A DNA stretch of 64,000 nt from Nematostella vectensis (GCF_932526225.1 NC_064034.1:16752887-16816886); one strand, 5' to 3'. Shown: positions 34,205 to 48,700, counted from the first letter of the stretch. Notes: generated from the sequence alone by a model not told the origin. Numbers and translations: made by a program.

Positions 34205-35690
34205 GGGGATGGGAACGGTTCGGGGATGGGAGCGTTTAATAGATAAAATAAGTCCAGGTTCGGGGATGGGAGCGTTTAATAGATAAAAAAAGTCCAGGTT
34301 CGGGGATGGGAGCGTTTAATAGATAAAATAAGTCCAGGTTCGGGGATGGGAGCGTTAGATAAAATAAGTCCAGGTTCGGGGATGGGAGCGTTTAATAGAT
34401 AAAATAAGTCTAGGTTCGGGGATGGGAGCGTTTAATAGATAAAATAAGTCCAGGTTCGGGATGGGAGCGTTTAATAGATAAAATAAGTCCAGGTTCAGGG
34501 TTGGGAGCGTTTAATAGATAGAATTATCGTCGGTGATGGGAGCGTTTAATAGATAAAATAAGTCCAGGTTCGGGATGGGAGCGTTTAATAGATAAAATAA
34601 GTCTAGGTTCGGGGATGGGAGCGTTAGATAAAATAAGTCCAGGTTCGGGGATGGGAGCGTTTAATAGATAAAATAAGTCCAGGTTCGGGGATGGGAGCGT
34701 TTAATAGATAAAATAAGTCCAGGTTCGGGATGGGAGCGTTTAATAGATAAAATAAGTCCAGGTTCGGGATGGGAGCGTTTAATAGATAAAATAAGTCCAG
34801 GTTCAGGGTTGGGAGCGTTTAATAGATAGAATTATCTTCGGTGATGGGAGCGTTTAATAGATAAAATAAGTCCAGGTTCGGGATGGGAGCGTTTAATAGA
34901 TAAAATAAGTCCAAGTTCGAGGTTGGGAGCGTTTAATAGATAGAATTATCGTCGGTGATGGGAGCGTAGATAAAATTAGTCCAGATTCGGGATGGGAGCG
35001 TTTAATAGATAAAATTAGTCCAGATTCGGGATGGGAGCGTTTAATAGATAAAATTAGTCCAGATTCGGGGTTGGGAGCGTTTAATAGATAAAATTAGTCC
35101 AGATTCGGGATGGGAGCGTTTAATAGATAAAATAAGTCCAGATTCGGGATGGGAGCGTTTAATAGATAAAATTAGTCCAGATTCGGGATGGGAGCGTTTA
35201 ATAGATAAAATATGTCCAGATTCGGGATGGGAGCGTTTAATAGATAAAAATACTCCAGATTCGGGGTTGGGAGCGTTTAATAGATAAAATTAGTCCAGAT
35301 TCGGGATGGGAGCGTTTAATAGATAAAATAAGTCCAGATTCGGGATGGGAGCGTTTAATAGATAAAATTAGTCCAGATTCGGGATGGGAGCGTTTAATAG
35401 ATAAAATAAGTCCAGATTCGGGATGGGAGCGTTTAATAGATAAAATTAGTCCAGATTCGGGTTGGGAGCGTTTAATAGATAAAATTAGTCCAGATTCGGG
35501 ATGGGAGCGTTTAATAGATAAAATTAGTCCAGATTCGGGATGGGAGCGTTTAATAGATAAAATTAGTCCAGATTCGGGGATGGGAGCGTTTAATAGATAA
35601 AATTAGTCCAGATTCGGGGATGGGAGCGTTTAATAGATAAAATTAGTCCAGATTCGGGATGGGAGCGTTTAATAGATAGAATAAGTCCCT
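34205..35690. repeat. 38-40-bp minisatellite, about 38 copies, two blocks
   Basis: Unit core GATGGGAGCGTTTAATAGAT followed by AAAATAAGTCCAGG. The left block (to about 34965) favours AAGTCCAGGTTCGGGG, the right block favours TTAGTCCAGATTCGGGA. A composite variant with GAATTATCGTCGGTGATGGG recurs near 34520, 34830 and 34945, marking a higher-order repeat. No coding or promoter function is seen. Confidence 0.95.
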
Positions 35691-35694
35691 TATT

Positions 35695-35815
35695 CCATAA
35701 GTTTATTACTTATTCTATTACTTATTCTATTACTTATTCTATTACTTATTCTATTACTTATTCTATTACTTATTCTATTACTTATTCTATTACTTATTCT
35801 ATTACTTATTCTATC
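35695..35815. repeat. 12-bp repeat TTATTCTATTAC
   Basis: About ten tandem copies of a 12-bp unit, adjoining the larger minisatellite. Confidence 0.93.
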
Positions 35816-36029
35816 TGAACCTTATTTCGTTGATCCTCATGCTGCATCCTGTTTTGTTACCAAATTCTTCCCCCTCCCCCCCCCTCTCTACCCCTTCCCC
35901 TCCTCTCTCGACCGAGGTATATCTATGTCTACGCATCCCTCAAAGGCAAATCCTGGCTATGCGCCTGCAGTATGAACTAGAATGGGACGCTCCGTTAAAC
36001 AGTCTACATAAGAGGAATGATAAGTGATA

Positions 36030-36032
<3 letters not shown>

Positions 36033-36099
<67 letters not shown>
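36033..36099. repeat. (AG)n microsatellite
   Basis: More than 30 uninterrupted AG dinucleotides, about 640 bp upstream of the DNAH6 start. Confidence 0.97.
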
Positions 36100-36106
<7 letters not shown>

Positions 36107-36546
36107 CAGTATCCAGATCACATGAAGCTCGCAAAAGGATTCGGCCTCAACACCGCTATTTAGCGAAAACGTGTGCTTAACAATGCTACAATGCTAACGT
36201 ACCCGAAATACCCGCACATGAATTTGTCATCAATTCTTTGTTTGTAGATTGCTTTTTCTCCCCGAAAAACCTATTTCTCCAATTTGCTTTTGTTTGCCAA
36301 GGACCTTTTGTCAGAGAGTTGTAGAAGTGCTTGTTTTTTTTTAACATGAGGAGTATCTGGCTAGCTCATTTTCTATTTGTATCTTGACGAAAAATAAAAT
36401 CATCCTAGCCTTGATCAATATAAGAAATCCTAAACAATTCTTCTCGTTGGAAAACTATTATCTACAACATCCGTCTATACCGGAAGTCCAAATCCTGGTT
36501 CCTGAATTTCTATCATGGAAGCGAGGCTACCTATTTACTCTGACTT

Positions 36547-36583
36547 GTTTCGTAGCAACTTCAGCTGAAACAAAATGGCGGCC
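36547..36583 (+). promoter_or_regulatory. X-box-like and YY1-like motifs upstream of DNAH6
   Basis: GTTTCGTAGCAAC at 36547-36559 matches the RFX X-box consensus GTNRCC(N0-3)RGYAAC fully in the right half and at 4 of 6 positions in the left half. AAAATGGCGGCC at 36572-36583 matches the YY1 consensus AANATGGCGGC. Both lie 150-190 bp before the start codon. RFX factors drive ciliary genes, so the position is sensible, but the left half-site is imperfect. Confidence 0.4.
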
Positions 36584-36735
36584 AACAACGACGAAAACAG
36601 ATATTTGGCCGCAAAATGGTTTTTGAACACAGGTTAAAACTCACTGACTGTTGCCTTGTTTTATAACGAGTAGCGAAAAAGCTATTCAGATCATAATTTA
36701 AGGCAGTGGAGTTTTATAGATAGATAACTGTGAAA

Positions 36736-39700
36736 ATGGCACAAGATTTCAACGGTACTCTCGCAAATGGTCATCCAAGGAAACCACCAAACACTGCGAA
36801 TGGCTCGCCGTTTAGCCTGCCTGGAGTTGACGAAAATAAACTACGAGCAAGAATATACTGTAAGCCTCAACTTGCACCTCATCCCAAAGCCTTAAGATTT
36901 ACTGGGCCCACTCCAGTTCAAGAGAAAAAGGTTTGTAATTTTGTGAAACTACTTGAAATATCTTTCTTGTTTTGTATATTCCCACGCTCAAAAGTTTGAC
37001 GTGCTTTGCTTGTTTTGTATGGCAGGGTATCCCAACGGCCCCTAGACTTGAACCCTTGGTAAGTTGCCTGTAATTAAGGTTATCCGTCTTTTTTCTAAAT
37101 AGTCGGGGCTGATTGTGTTAGTACAGTAGAATGTTTCGATGGTAGCAGTGGTAACTTAACGATTGCAGTTGTGGTTTGATGAAGCTGTGTTTTTAATAAA
37201 TTTTACAACTTTACGATCTAGCATCAATTCAAGGCATTTAGATTCTAGCGTGTAAATAATATTTTTATTGGATAAACGAGTTAGAATTTTTGTTCACTCT
37301 TGCTTTATTCATTTTTTTTCTGTTGTAGTATCAATTTTGAACAGTTGTATTATACGCTTATTATATCGCATATACTTTTATTTTGATTAAGTAGTATTTT
37401 TGATAAGCAACTCTTTTATGAACTTAGTATAAAATTATGTTATCCAATTTTACAACTAAAAAAATATATATTTAATTTTCAAGCCAAACTTGGCAAGATA
37501 TCAAGAGAAGCAAAGAAGTCTTCCCGGTACAGTGGCACTGAAGACAAAATCCCCTACACCTCCCTTGTCAGGAGAACCAGACAAGAAGAAACGCAAAGAC
37601 TCTGTGGAGCCCCTAGAGCGCAAAGCCTCTCCCCTCCCCAACCTCCCTGAGGACCTCAAAGAGAAACAAAACAAAATAGATGCTCAAGCCAAGGGTAGGA
37701 ACTCCCCTCCCCAACCCCCTCAAGGCGGCTCACCTCAACAGCGAGCTTTAAACAATGCAAGGCAACAAAGAGCTAGCGTTGAGTCACAGAAGTCAGACCT
37801 GGCACCTGAAGGGATTCGGGATCCTATACAGATGCTGGCATTAATACGACAGAACCCGCGGCTGGGTTTTTTGTACTTAACACCTGCTGTCGATCGGTCC
37901 TCCATCGAGTACAGTCCCTACAATTTGAAGTAAGTCCTCTTGAGAAAAAATGTAAAATGGCAATCTGCTCTAAACTGTAATCATCTATCATTGAGTGACT
38001 AAATCCAATATTTCTGTAAATGCCTTGATAAGCTGCATTTTATTATATGATATTCTTGTAACTTTTTTTTAAGAAACATAGATCAAGGCCATAGCTAGAA
38101 AACTTTGTTCAGGGGAGCAAGCTCTGGATATCTCTTTTATTTGTTTTGGGGGCAGACACTACTTTTTTAAATGTCTGCTTCTAAGGGTGCAGCTGCCCCC
38201 CGTGTCCCTGTTCTATCTACGGCCCTGCAGAAGTACTGTGCTGTTGCTCTCATAGAAATTGTCCTTTGACAAATCATTTTGTTCTGCTCATAGAATTGTC
38301 AGGCATTCTGACATCAACCACTCAGACTACTCCACAATCAGCACAGAAGGTGTCACCCACGTGCGAGATAATGAAGCAGAGTTTACTTCCCTTGAGAGAT
38401 GGGAGAAGGAGTATGTCGACTACAAACGGCTCGTCAAGATTCCAACATTTGCAAACTTTAGGATGTGGAAGGCATTTGTTGTCTGGAGGAAGAATGTCCG
38501 CACAAAGTAAGAATGCTTGCATGAAAGTGACTCATTTTTATTTTTGTTGACCTTACTTAACAAGTTTGCTAACAGTTTCAATTTTTTTTTTCAGGAAAAT
38601 TCTTCAGTGTCGAAATTCTTTGCAAGAAAATCTGTTTATTGTTAATGCAGTAAGTTTTCTTTGATAATATTTTCTCAAAATTCATTACTGTTGGTTTAGT
38701 ACAGTCATTTGAACATAAACATGGCTTTGTATGAGAGGAAACACTGTAGCAGGGCATCTTGCAAATGTATATAATTTGGAACCATGATAGAAGTTTGTCT
38801 TTTTTTAGTCTCTTCGCCCAGCTCTGCTGAATGTGAGGGAGATGTGCTATCGTATCAGCGACATGGGCTTGTGCCGAGTAGAGAAGGGACACACCTACAC
38901 CCTTGATGAATTCAGGAATGCCCAATTCCAACAGCTGGAAGAGGTGCTTCATAACATATATTATCTTGCTTTAATTTACAGAGACAAGTGATATTAAGTA
39001 AAGGTCTGTGGCTGGGGAGGGGGTCTGAAGGATTTGACTGAGTAAAAACACTTCTATAACTAATTCACCTTTCAATAACCATTCATAATTTGGAAATCAC
39101 ACACTCAACTGTTTTCCACAATGCAGGTTGCAGGCAGGCTGGCAGAGTTTAGGGACCTTGTGAAAGAGGTGGTTCGCAGTGCCTGTCGTACTGCACTGCT
39201 AGAAGCTGGTTTTACACCAGATGACTACTTCCTTGATATGGAAAGCCCAACTGGCATGTATGGTAAGCCTGTGGTACATAATAATCCCAACTGGCATGTA
39301 TGCAGGTAAGCTTATGGTATCAGATAAGCCCAACTGGCATTTATGGTAAGCCTGTGGTACATAATAATCCCAACTGGCATGTATGGTAAGCCTGTGGTAC
39401 AATAAGCCCAACTGGCATGTATGGTAAGCATGTGGTACAATAAGCCAAACTGGCATGTATGCAGGTAAGCCTGTGGTACATAATAAGCCCAACTGGCATG
39501 TATGGTAAGCCTGTGGTACAATAAGCCCAACTGGCATGTATGGTAAGCCTGTGGTACAATAAGCCCAACTGGCATGTATGGTAAGCCTGTGGTACTGATA
39601 GTGCTGAATAACGTAGCCTGTGGTACATAATTAGCCCAACTGGCATTTATGGTAAGCCTGTGGTACAATAAGTGCAACTGGCATGTATGGTAAGCCTGTT

Positions 39701-42700
39701 GTACCCTTTAATAAGCCCAACTGGCATGTATGGTAAGCCTGTGGTACATAATAAGCCCAACTGGCATGTATGGTAAGCCTGTTGTGTCCTAATAAGCCCA
39801 ACTGGCATTTATGGTAAGCCTGTGGTACAATAAGCGCAACTGGCATGTATGGTAAGCCTGTTGTACCCTAATAAGCCCAACTGGCATGTATGGTAAGCCT
39901 GTGGTACATAATAAGCCCAACTGGCATGTATGGTAAGCCTGTGGTACATAATTTGCCCAACTGGCATTTATGGTAAGCCTGTGGTACAATAAGCGCAACT
40001 GGCATGTATGGTAAGCCTGTTGTACCCTTTAATAAGCCCAACTGGCATGTATGGTAAGCCTGTGGTACATAATAAGCCCAACTGGCATTTATGGTAAGCC
40101 TGTGGTACATAATAAGCCCAACTGGCATTTATGGTAAGCCTGTGGTACAATAAGCGCAACTGGCATGTATGGCGGCTGACTTCAATTGCTGTTTTGAGTA
40201 ACTGTACAGTATTACAACCATACTGTAACAAAAGATGACAAATTTGTTTGATAATGAGAGAGTCATAAAGAAAATTATAGCCTTAGCTTTGCGCTTGTTT
40301 TCTTAGCATTCACCAAAATGTGGTAGTTCGCTGGTAAAAAGCCACCATTTCAAATCAAAAAGGCTGTTTTAACCGCGGCACTGCAACTAATCTTGTACTA
40401 ATCTTTCAGCACTGGTCCATCCCAAACATGATTTCCATTCATGTTTGTAAAGAGGGGGGCTTTTGTTTCTTATGTCGTTTTTTGTTTTTTATTATCTAAT
40501 ATTTTTTTTCTTTTTTCTTTTTTTAGATGAGTATGGTCCTTCTGGTATGGGCCATTCATCCTCATCCTACATGATGCCTAGTGGTTATGGCGAGATGGAC
40601 ATGTATGGAGATGCCCCTGACAAGATGACATACACAGAACAGGCAAATAAGAGGACACACTGCAGGCGTCTTACAAGGTATGTGGTGATATGAACTGAAA
40701 AATGTAACGTGTCAAGGGTTACCAGGGAAAAGCTGTGAAGCTGGGACCAGTAGTTTTTCTATGGAATACTGTATGTGATGAAATCTTCTAATGACATTTT
40801 AGTTGTTTGTGTGGAACAAATATAATGCAATGACATTTGTCAAGTGGTGAGAGAAATAAAAAGACCAATCCAAAGTAACAAAATTTTAAACCTGGGCATG
40901 CTTGACTCACTGAATAATGATCGTATAAGGATGTAAAGAATGTTACCTTCTGTTCAACTAATAATCTGATAATCAACTAATAGTCATAATCACCTTAATA
41001 CACTGATAATCAACTAATAGTCATAATCATCTTGACAATAGCCTGTCAGGAGCTAATAATACGACCAGGACTATCGTCTGGTGTTGATGTTTTCTCTGGA
41101 TCGACTATCTCTCATCCCAGTCCTGGATTGTTGTTTTATTTATCAGAAGAGATAATGTGTCCTCCAAAATTTGCCGATTCACGTCAAAAAAGATGTTCTC
41201 GAGCAACGCGGCAATCCATTTCCCGCATCAACCCCTTCAAAGGGCTTTTGTTGCGCTGCTATTCGTCTGTCTATGACTGTGTGCAATATTCCACCTAGCC
41301 TACAATCTATAAAGTAGTTCTTTATTATTCATTTATATTGTAATGTTTTTTTTCTCTGTTTCATTTTATTTAGCGCTTTAGAATATGTGCACATAGTTTT
41401 ACGGCTTTATAAATAAATATTATTATTATTATTATTTCTACTACAGTTTTATTCGCCTTGCCGACTACCTCATTGTGAATACCATGCACGTCCTTGCCGT
41501 CAACTCAGTGGCAACTCTCCTGAACTACTTAGAAGAACAGCTGCAGAATGCCCCACCCTTAGCAACTCTCCTGGGTACCAAGAAAGAGGGTGCAGCCAAA
41601 GCAGATGAGGAGGACAAGGAAGAAGGGGAGGAAGAAAAGAAGGTGTGAAAAATGTGCACCAGAAACATTACATTAGAGGCGAAGCCATTACCACAATCCT
41701 TGCTTACAATGCCAAGTTTGTATTTTTTTTGCATCACCATTACCATTACGTAATGCCATGTTCTGGAGTATGTAACAACTGTTATTCCCTCAGGTTTACT
41801 CACTAATAAGCAATTATTGTAATTAAAAATGAAAATCAAGATGAAGAATTTGGTACCATATGATACTATACCCTTGGGAGGATACGTTCATGTTTTATGG
41901 TTTACAGTATGTAAGCTCTAAACTTTCTAACCCAAAAATAAATTTTGGTGTTTTTCTGTGCTTCAGGAGGAACATGTTGAGCTTGATCCTTTGTTCACTA
42001 CTGAGCTGCTCATGGAACCGCAAGCTCTGCTTTTCTACCCGGGCCTGGAGGACTTTGATGAAGGTCTTGGTGAGGTCACCAAGAGGTTCCAGGACGCCGT
42101 GCTGAGTGTCTCCAATCTGGTTCCTGACCCTTACTTTGATGCATTCACAAGGTACATGCTTGATACTTTTATATAACTGCGTAGAGCTTTGCTTAATCAT
42201 TTCACATTTAGGCGGATGCTGCTTCTCATCCCCTCTAGAATTCTGGATCCTTTGGATTCTCTACGTTTATAAATTCTACCTGGGATCCCTCTAATAAATC
42301 ACTTCTTTCTCAACAATCTCTTTAGCAATTCGGGCATAAAAGGGTAAAACGCTTCCGTGCTTTGGCAGAAAAGTATGTCATGCATGTTTCACAATATTTA
42401 TTTCCTTTCTGGGTGAATTTCATTATTTTTACGATAATCAATTTCAATATCCAAGAAGAAACATTAGAGCCTCTCCACTCTGCTTATCCGTAGGCCCATC
42501 ATCAATGGCAAAGTGGAAGAGAAGACTGCAGGGGAGGGACCCAGCTTGGCTACGATGTTTGAAGATGACCGACACCTCCAAGGCGTGATTCAGAGCATCA
42601 GGGTAAGACATTGTCCACAGTGCAGGTCACACTTGAGTGGGCAGACTATATGCTTCACTGTACTTTGCATACATAGCCTCCCTCCACGGGTTTTTCTATA

Positions 42701-45700
42701 GGCAGGTTGCTTACTTGTGATCTCAGGTCGCGACCTGCCTAAAATAGCCTGCGAGGGAGGCTATACTTTGCAAGTATCTCATGGTTACCTATCTGGTTAT
42801 ATTTCACCTTATTGCAAACTTATTAACCTTTCTGTTAGAGGATCACACTGCGTTGTTCTAACACAGTATCGTTTCTTGATGTCCATAAACAGGATGCCAT
42901 CTCGAATGCGTTTGACATGGCATGGAAGTATGCCAATACATTTGAGCCATACCGCAAGTTCTACCAGGAGAATGAGAGTCTGGACCTTGAAGCCATTAGG
43001 GAGGGAGAACATGGTGAGTGTTATAATTAATTTGGAATAATTATCAAGAATTTGTAATTTTTCTCTATGAGTCAGGTTAGTGTTACTAGATGCTCAACCC
43101 CAAGATAGTGTGGTTCTAATTAAATAAAAATAAAATAAAAAGGCCACATGCGTATGATTAATTGAGCAATAATCTACAGTGTGTTACTTGCTCTAAGAAA
43201 TTGGTGTGCCCTGGCTTTTTGTTTTGTGTATGATGCTGATGCAGCTTTTATAGAAAAAAGATAACAAAAATTGAACGACCCATTTCTATCTTCATTTACT
43301 GAAATGTAGATGTGGAGTTCTTTGCGACCTCACTCGAAAAGTACAACAGTGAGCACGAGCAAGCAGTTGGGATCATGGCCAAGAAGCCCATCGGCATGAT
43401 ACTGGCTGACCTCAGGAAGCTCAAGGAAGTCCTCATTCCTTCTCCCCTCAAATGCTTGGAGGTAAAAGCAAAAGCAACACTGTATTGTGTTGTAAAAGGG
43501 GTCAATTATTATCTGACAACTTTAAGATTTAGGCATGGAATCTGAATTTACTGAAGAATCGTGTTTCTTGTTCATAGGTCATTAATGACATTCTCCCCAA
43601 GCTGGCAAAGAAGCGTACAGACGACCTGATGAAGTTCTGCCAAGACGCTCAGTTTGAGCTGGAAGTTGTTCCAAGCTCAACCAATGATTATGTCAAAAGT
43701 CTGACATTCTTAGACGAGATACAAGAAAAGGTAAAATTTACCCTTACCAAATAAGGTAACATCTAAAATACATACCAGACCACAGTGAAGCTGCTTCTGA
43801 TGTATGTAATATATGATTACGCTAACCATCAAAGACTGCAGGATCCATGAAAAACATGAAAGAAATTAAAAGACATCGATTTTACTTGCTTTTTTGAAAT
43901 TCCAGCACGAGTTTGTAAAAGTCTTGAATTGTATCGTAGATCGATGACATTGAAGCTGAAAGTATGACCATTAAGGAGCTCTATGACTTGATTGACAACT
44001 ACAAGGTGCCAACCCCACCTGAGGATCTTGCTGTTTATCAGGTAATGAAAACTTTGCCTTAAGCACCCTACAGGAACATCATTCGGTAGAATTTGATATA
44101 CCTGGAACGTGGCTCTAGTTCAGCCTTTTATTGTTTCAGTAAACTGGTGGTTTCTTTAGCATGTCGGTAACAGAATCTTCTAATGGTACTTCTTTCTCTT
44201 AGACTTTAAGGCCGACAGTGACAGCAGTGCGCAACGTGATTGACAAGTCTCTCGCAGAACGAGACTCGAACATTGATAAATTCTGCACATGCATGGACAA
44301 AGATATTGTTCAACTTGGGAAAGATGTCAAGGAAGTCAAGCAAAAAGCTCAGGTAATATAAGACCTTTTTCAAATATTACATAACAAATCTACCCAAATA
44401 CCCAAGCAAAGTGGCAAGTAAATACCGTTTTGTGTTTCATATTAAATCCCTGCATTTTTTGCAGGAAGATATTTGTATGATAAACATAGAATATGCCCAA
44501 TAAAACACAGCTACAGATTTCATAGATAGATTCTTGTATCTCGACTTCCAGGACCCCAAGATTCTCGATTCGAGCTCCAAATCCGAAAGCATTATTGCGT
44601 ACCTGAAGGAGTTACAAGGGAAGATGGACTGGCTGCATGACACTGCTTTCACCTACAAGTCATACCAGAAAAACTTTAAGGTAGAGGTGACCAAGTTTGA
44701 GGAGCTGGAGGAGGTGCACGCGGAGCTCCGGCTCAAGCAGTCGCTCTGGAACTCCCTGGTCGAATGGGACCAGTCTCAGCAGGATTGGACAGAGGTTAGT
44801 TTTTTTTTTCAAACTGGCAAAAATCAAGCATGGCAGGTGCTCCCTCATAAGTTAAACTAACACATTATCTTATGGGATTGTACGCATTGTTGAACAATGT
44901 CATTTGAAACATTACCGTTGCTGTCTAATAAAAAGTTATTTCACTGTTAAATAACAAAATCGAAGGAAATAAAATAGAAAGGTATAGCTCAATATCTTTG
45001 TCTTTTCAGACACCCTTTGAGGAGCTGAACCCCGAGACTCTGAGTAACAACGTTATGAAGTACGCAAAGACTGTGATGCAGCTGGAGAAGGGACTGCCAC
45101 CTAACTCGGTCGTGCCCATCCTGAAGGAGAAGGTCGAGAACATGAGACACAAGGTAAGGAAACCCTTCTTTTTTTTACTGGAAAACGTATAGGCTTTCCG
45201 GCAGTGGGAACGTAATGATATATTGTTATGGAATGGCGGGTGAAACCTTTAAAATGCCATGCAAACTGTAGTTGACATCGAATAAGCAGTTCGTATGCTA
45301 GCGAACAAGGATCCCTGAAAGTGCAATGTTTTTATGGCATCCTCAGTTTTTATGGGTTTGAATTCTTGAAGCGGTTGTTTTTCATGTGTTGTATGCTTCA
45401 TTCATCTTCATCTTTCATTCCATTACTGCTTTACTAATGCTTTGATTGAAGTGAACTTTATCTTGTATATCATACACATTGGTTCTTTCTTCTTTAGCTG
45501 CCAGTTATTACCAACCTTCGAAATCCCGCCCTCAAGCAGAGGCACTGGGACCAGATCCAGCAAATATTCAACTATCACTTCAAGGATGAGGAACCGCTCA
45601 CCCTCGGACTCTTGGACAAGATTGAGGCTTTCGAGCACACCGAATCCATCGAGGAGGTGTCAGGACAAGCGTCTAGCGAGGCATCCCTCGAGGGTATCCT

Positions 45701-48700
45701 CAAGAAGGTAATGTGTTCCAAATAGCATGAGAATCAGGCCTTAAGATAGGCTGGCTTGTAGTGAGGCATCCCTTGACGGTATCCTCAAGAAGGTAATGTG
45801 TTCCAAATAGCATGAGAATCAGGCATTAAGATAGGCTGGCTTGTAGTGAGGCATCCCTCGAGGGCATCCTCAAGAAGGTAATGTGTTCCAAATAGCATGA
45901 GAATCAGGCATTGAGATAGGCTGGCCTGTAGTGAGACATCACTTGAGGGTATTCTCAAGAAGGAAATGTGTTCCAAATAGCATGAGAATCAGGCATTAAG
46001 ATAGGCTGGCTTGTAGTGAGGCATCCATCGAGGGTATCCTCAAGAAGGTAATGTGTTCCAAATAGCATGAGAATCAGGCATTGAGATAGGCTGGCTTGTA
46101 GTGAGGCATCCCTCGAGGGTATCCTCAAGAAGGAAATGTGTTCCAAATAGCATGAGAATCAGGCATTAAGATAGGCTGGCTTGTAGTGAGGCATCCCTCG
46201 AGGGTATCCTCAAGAAGGTAATGTGTTCCAAATAGCATGAGAATCAGGCATTACGATAGGCTGGCCTGTAGTGAGACATCACTTGAGGGTATTCTCAAGA
46301 AGGAAATGTGTTCCAAATAGCATGAGAATCTGGCATTAAGATAGGCTGACTTGTAGTGAGGCATCCCTCGAGGATATCCTCAAGAAGGTAATGTGTTCCA
46401 AATAGCACGAGAATCGGGCATTTGCGCATACTGAGTCATTTAGGAAAAGTAAAGACAGGCATCTCTAGAAGGTCACCTTCACTGAAACAATGTGTAAATC
46501 AGGCTTTATTTAAACGTCTGGGCTAGCTTATAGTAAGGCATCTTTGAAAGGGGTTCTTTAGAAGGTAATGCGCACTAATGTAAATCAGGCATTAAATTAA
46601 CATAGGCTGGCTCGTGGTGAGGCATCCCTCGAGTGCATTCTCAAAAAGGTAATGTGCACTACAATTAAGTGAGCACACTGAGTCTTTTAAAGTGTCTGAA
46701 CTGGCTTGTAGTAAGGTATGTATTTCTCTTAGGGATACTCTTAAGGTTATGCTGCAAATTACGTGTAGATCAGGCATTTATTATAGAGGTGTCTAGATAA
46801 GGCGTCGCTTTATGAATAAGATATTTCAACATAAAGTCATCCGTTTTACTCCTGTACTAACAAGGCTTTGTTTGTTTTCAGGTCGAGGATGCTTGGAAGT
46901 CCACAGAGTTTATAGTGCTTCCCCACCGTGACTCTAAAGACGTGTTTATCTTGGGTGGCGTTGATGATATCCAGGCCGTCCTGGACGACAGCATGGTAAG
47001 ATGGTCATACAGTATTAGCACTAGTCAGGCAATGCGACATGCAGTACTAGGAACCAGTCAGGGATTACAATATACGCCTCTTAGAGTTAAATCCTGAAGG
47101 GCATGTGTGACGAATGTATGGGGCACCATATTGGCTGTGGAATATACATTTTTTTCATGTTCTGTTGCTTTTGCAATTTAACACTGTTGCTACAGTGTGC
47201 TTATACCAGTCTTTGATTGTTTGTTTAATTTTTGTCCACTTAGATTAATGTCTCCACGATTGCGGGCTCGCGTCACGTGGGACCCATCAGACCACGAGTG
47301 GAAGAATGGCAGCGACAGCTGTATCTGTTCAGCGAGACCATGGTACAGTTTGCACATGTTGGGTCTTTACACTAGGATGTTTGTCACAAGGAATTAATTT
47401 AGCTTTAGTTTTAGCTCAAATATTACATCTACCCTGTTGATTCTCTGTCTATTCTCTGTCTATTCTCCTGATTCCTGTCAATTCTCCGTGATAATAGCAG
47501 CTGTATTTTAATGGCTTGTATTCCTATAAAGCACGCTTTGATGAGGAATCTCGCGGGTAATTGTTTGAAATAATTCCTTCAAATTGAAACCAGTTTAGTA
47601 GCCTCTTTAAAGCGTGTGGATGATCTACGATCCATCGAAACTCTGGCTGAAATAATCACCATCGCTTCTTGTTTGCAAATTCTGAAATAAATAATAGTCA
47701 GTCAATAGTGGTTTGAACGTTCTTATTGATTACATAAAGGTATATAGGAAAAATACCATGTCTTTCAAATCATTTACTTTTATAAACTCAACAAACCTAT
47801 CATTGTCTCTCAGGACGAGTGGATGACTTGTCAGCGAAACTGGTTGTATCTAGAAAGCATCTTCAGTGCACCAGACATCCAAAGGCAACTCCCTGCGGAG
47901 GCGAAGATGTTCATGACCGTGGACAAGTCATGGAAGGAAATCATGCGGAAGGTGAACAGGCTCCCGAACGCACTGAGAGCAGCTACACAGCCAGGTCTGC
48001 TCGAGACATTCCAGAACAACAATGCCCTGCTTGACCAGATACAGAAGTGCCTGGAAGCCTACCTGGAATCCAAATGTGTCATCTTCCCAAGGTAAGCGCG
48101 TTATGAGCCAGTGAAGGATGCAAAGGTCAAACCAGCCAGTGTTCTTTGAATGAGAATACCTTGATTGGCTGGCTTATGAAAGAAGCATGCTGCGAGCCTT
48201 CCATTTGTATATGAAGAACTTGTTTAAGATTGCTGTGGTCCCTCTGAGAATGAGTCCCCAGCACTCTAGGCACTTGTCACTGCGCCTCTGATGACTAAAT
48301 TGTTTTTGTGTACAGGTTCTACTTCTTGTCTAATGACGAGCTACTGGAGATCTTGTCTCAGACTCGTAACCCACACGCCGTCCAGCCACATCTGCAGAAA
48401 TGTTTCGATGCGATCGCCAAGTGAGTAATAATGCCTGATATCAAGGACTTTTGGCAGCTCTGTAAATAGTTAACTGTTTGGGCAATGTTTTCATCAAACA
48501 AACATTTCGAAAGCAGTAAGCATTATAACAGGGAGAGAGTTTTAGGGTGGATTTTTTGATAAGATTATGCGATTACGTGATGTATAACCTTTCTTCATAC
48601 AGCAGTAGTAGTACGTGGTCGGAATAAGCTATAAGATACGTGGTCGGAATAAGCTTTTAACCATGAGTTTTGAGATAGTGAATAGAAACATACAGTAAAA

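Noticed and set aside
34205-35690. Regular repeat array that might be mistaken for CRISPR
   Set aside because: Units abut directly with no unique spacers, and this is animal DNA.
39199-40231. Six minus-strand frames with MPVGLI and [10 protein letters not shown]
   Set aside because: Antisense translation of the DNAH6 intron 7 array.
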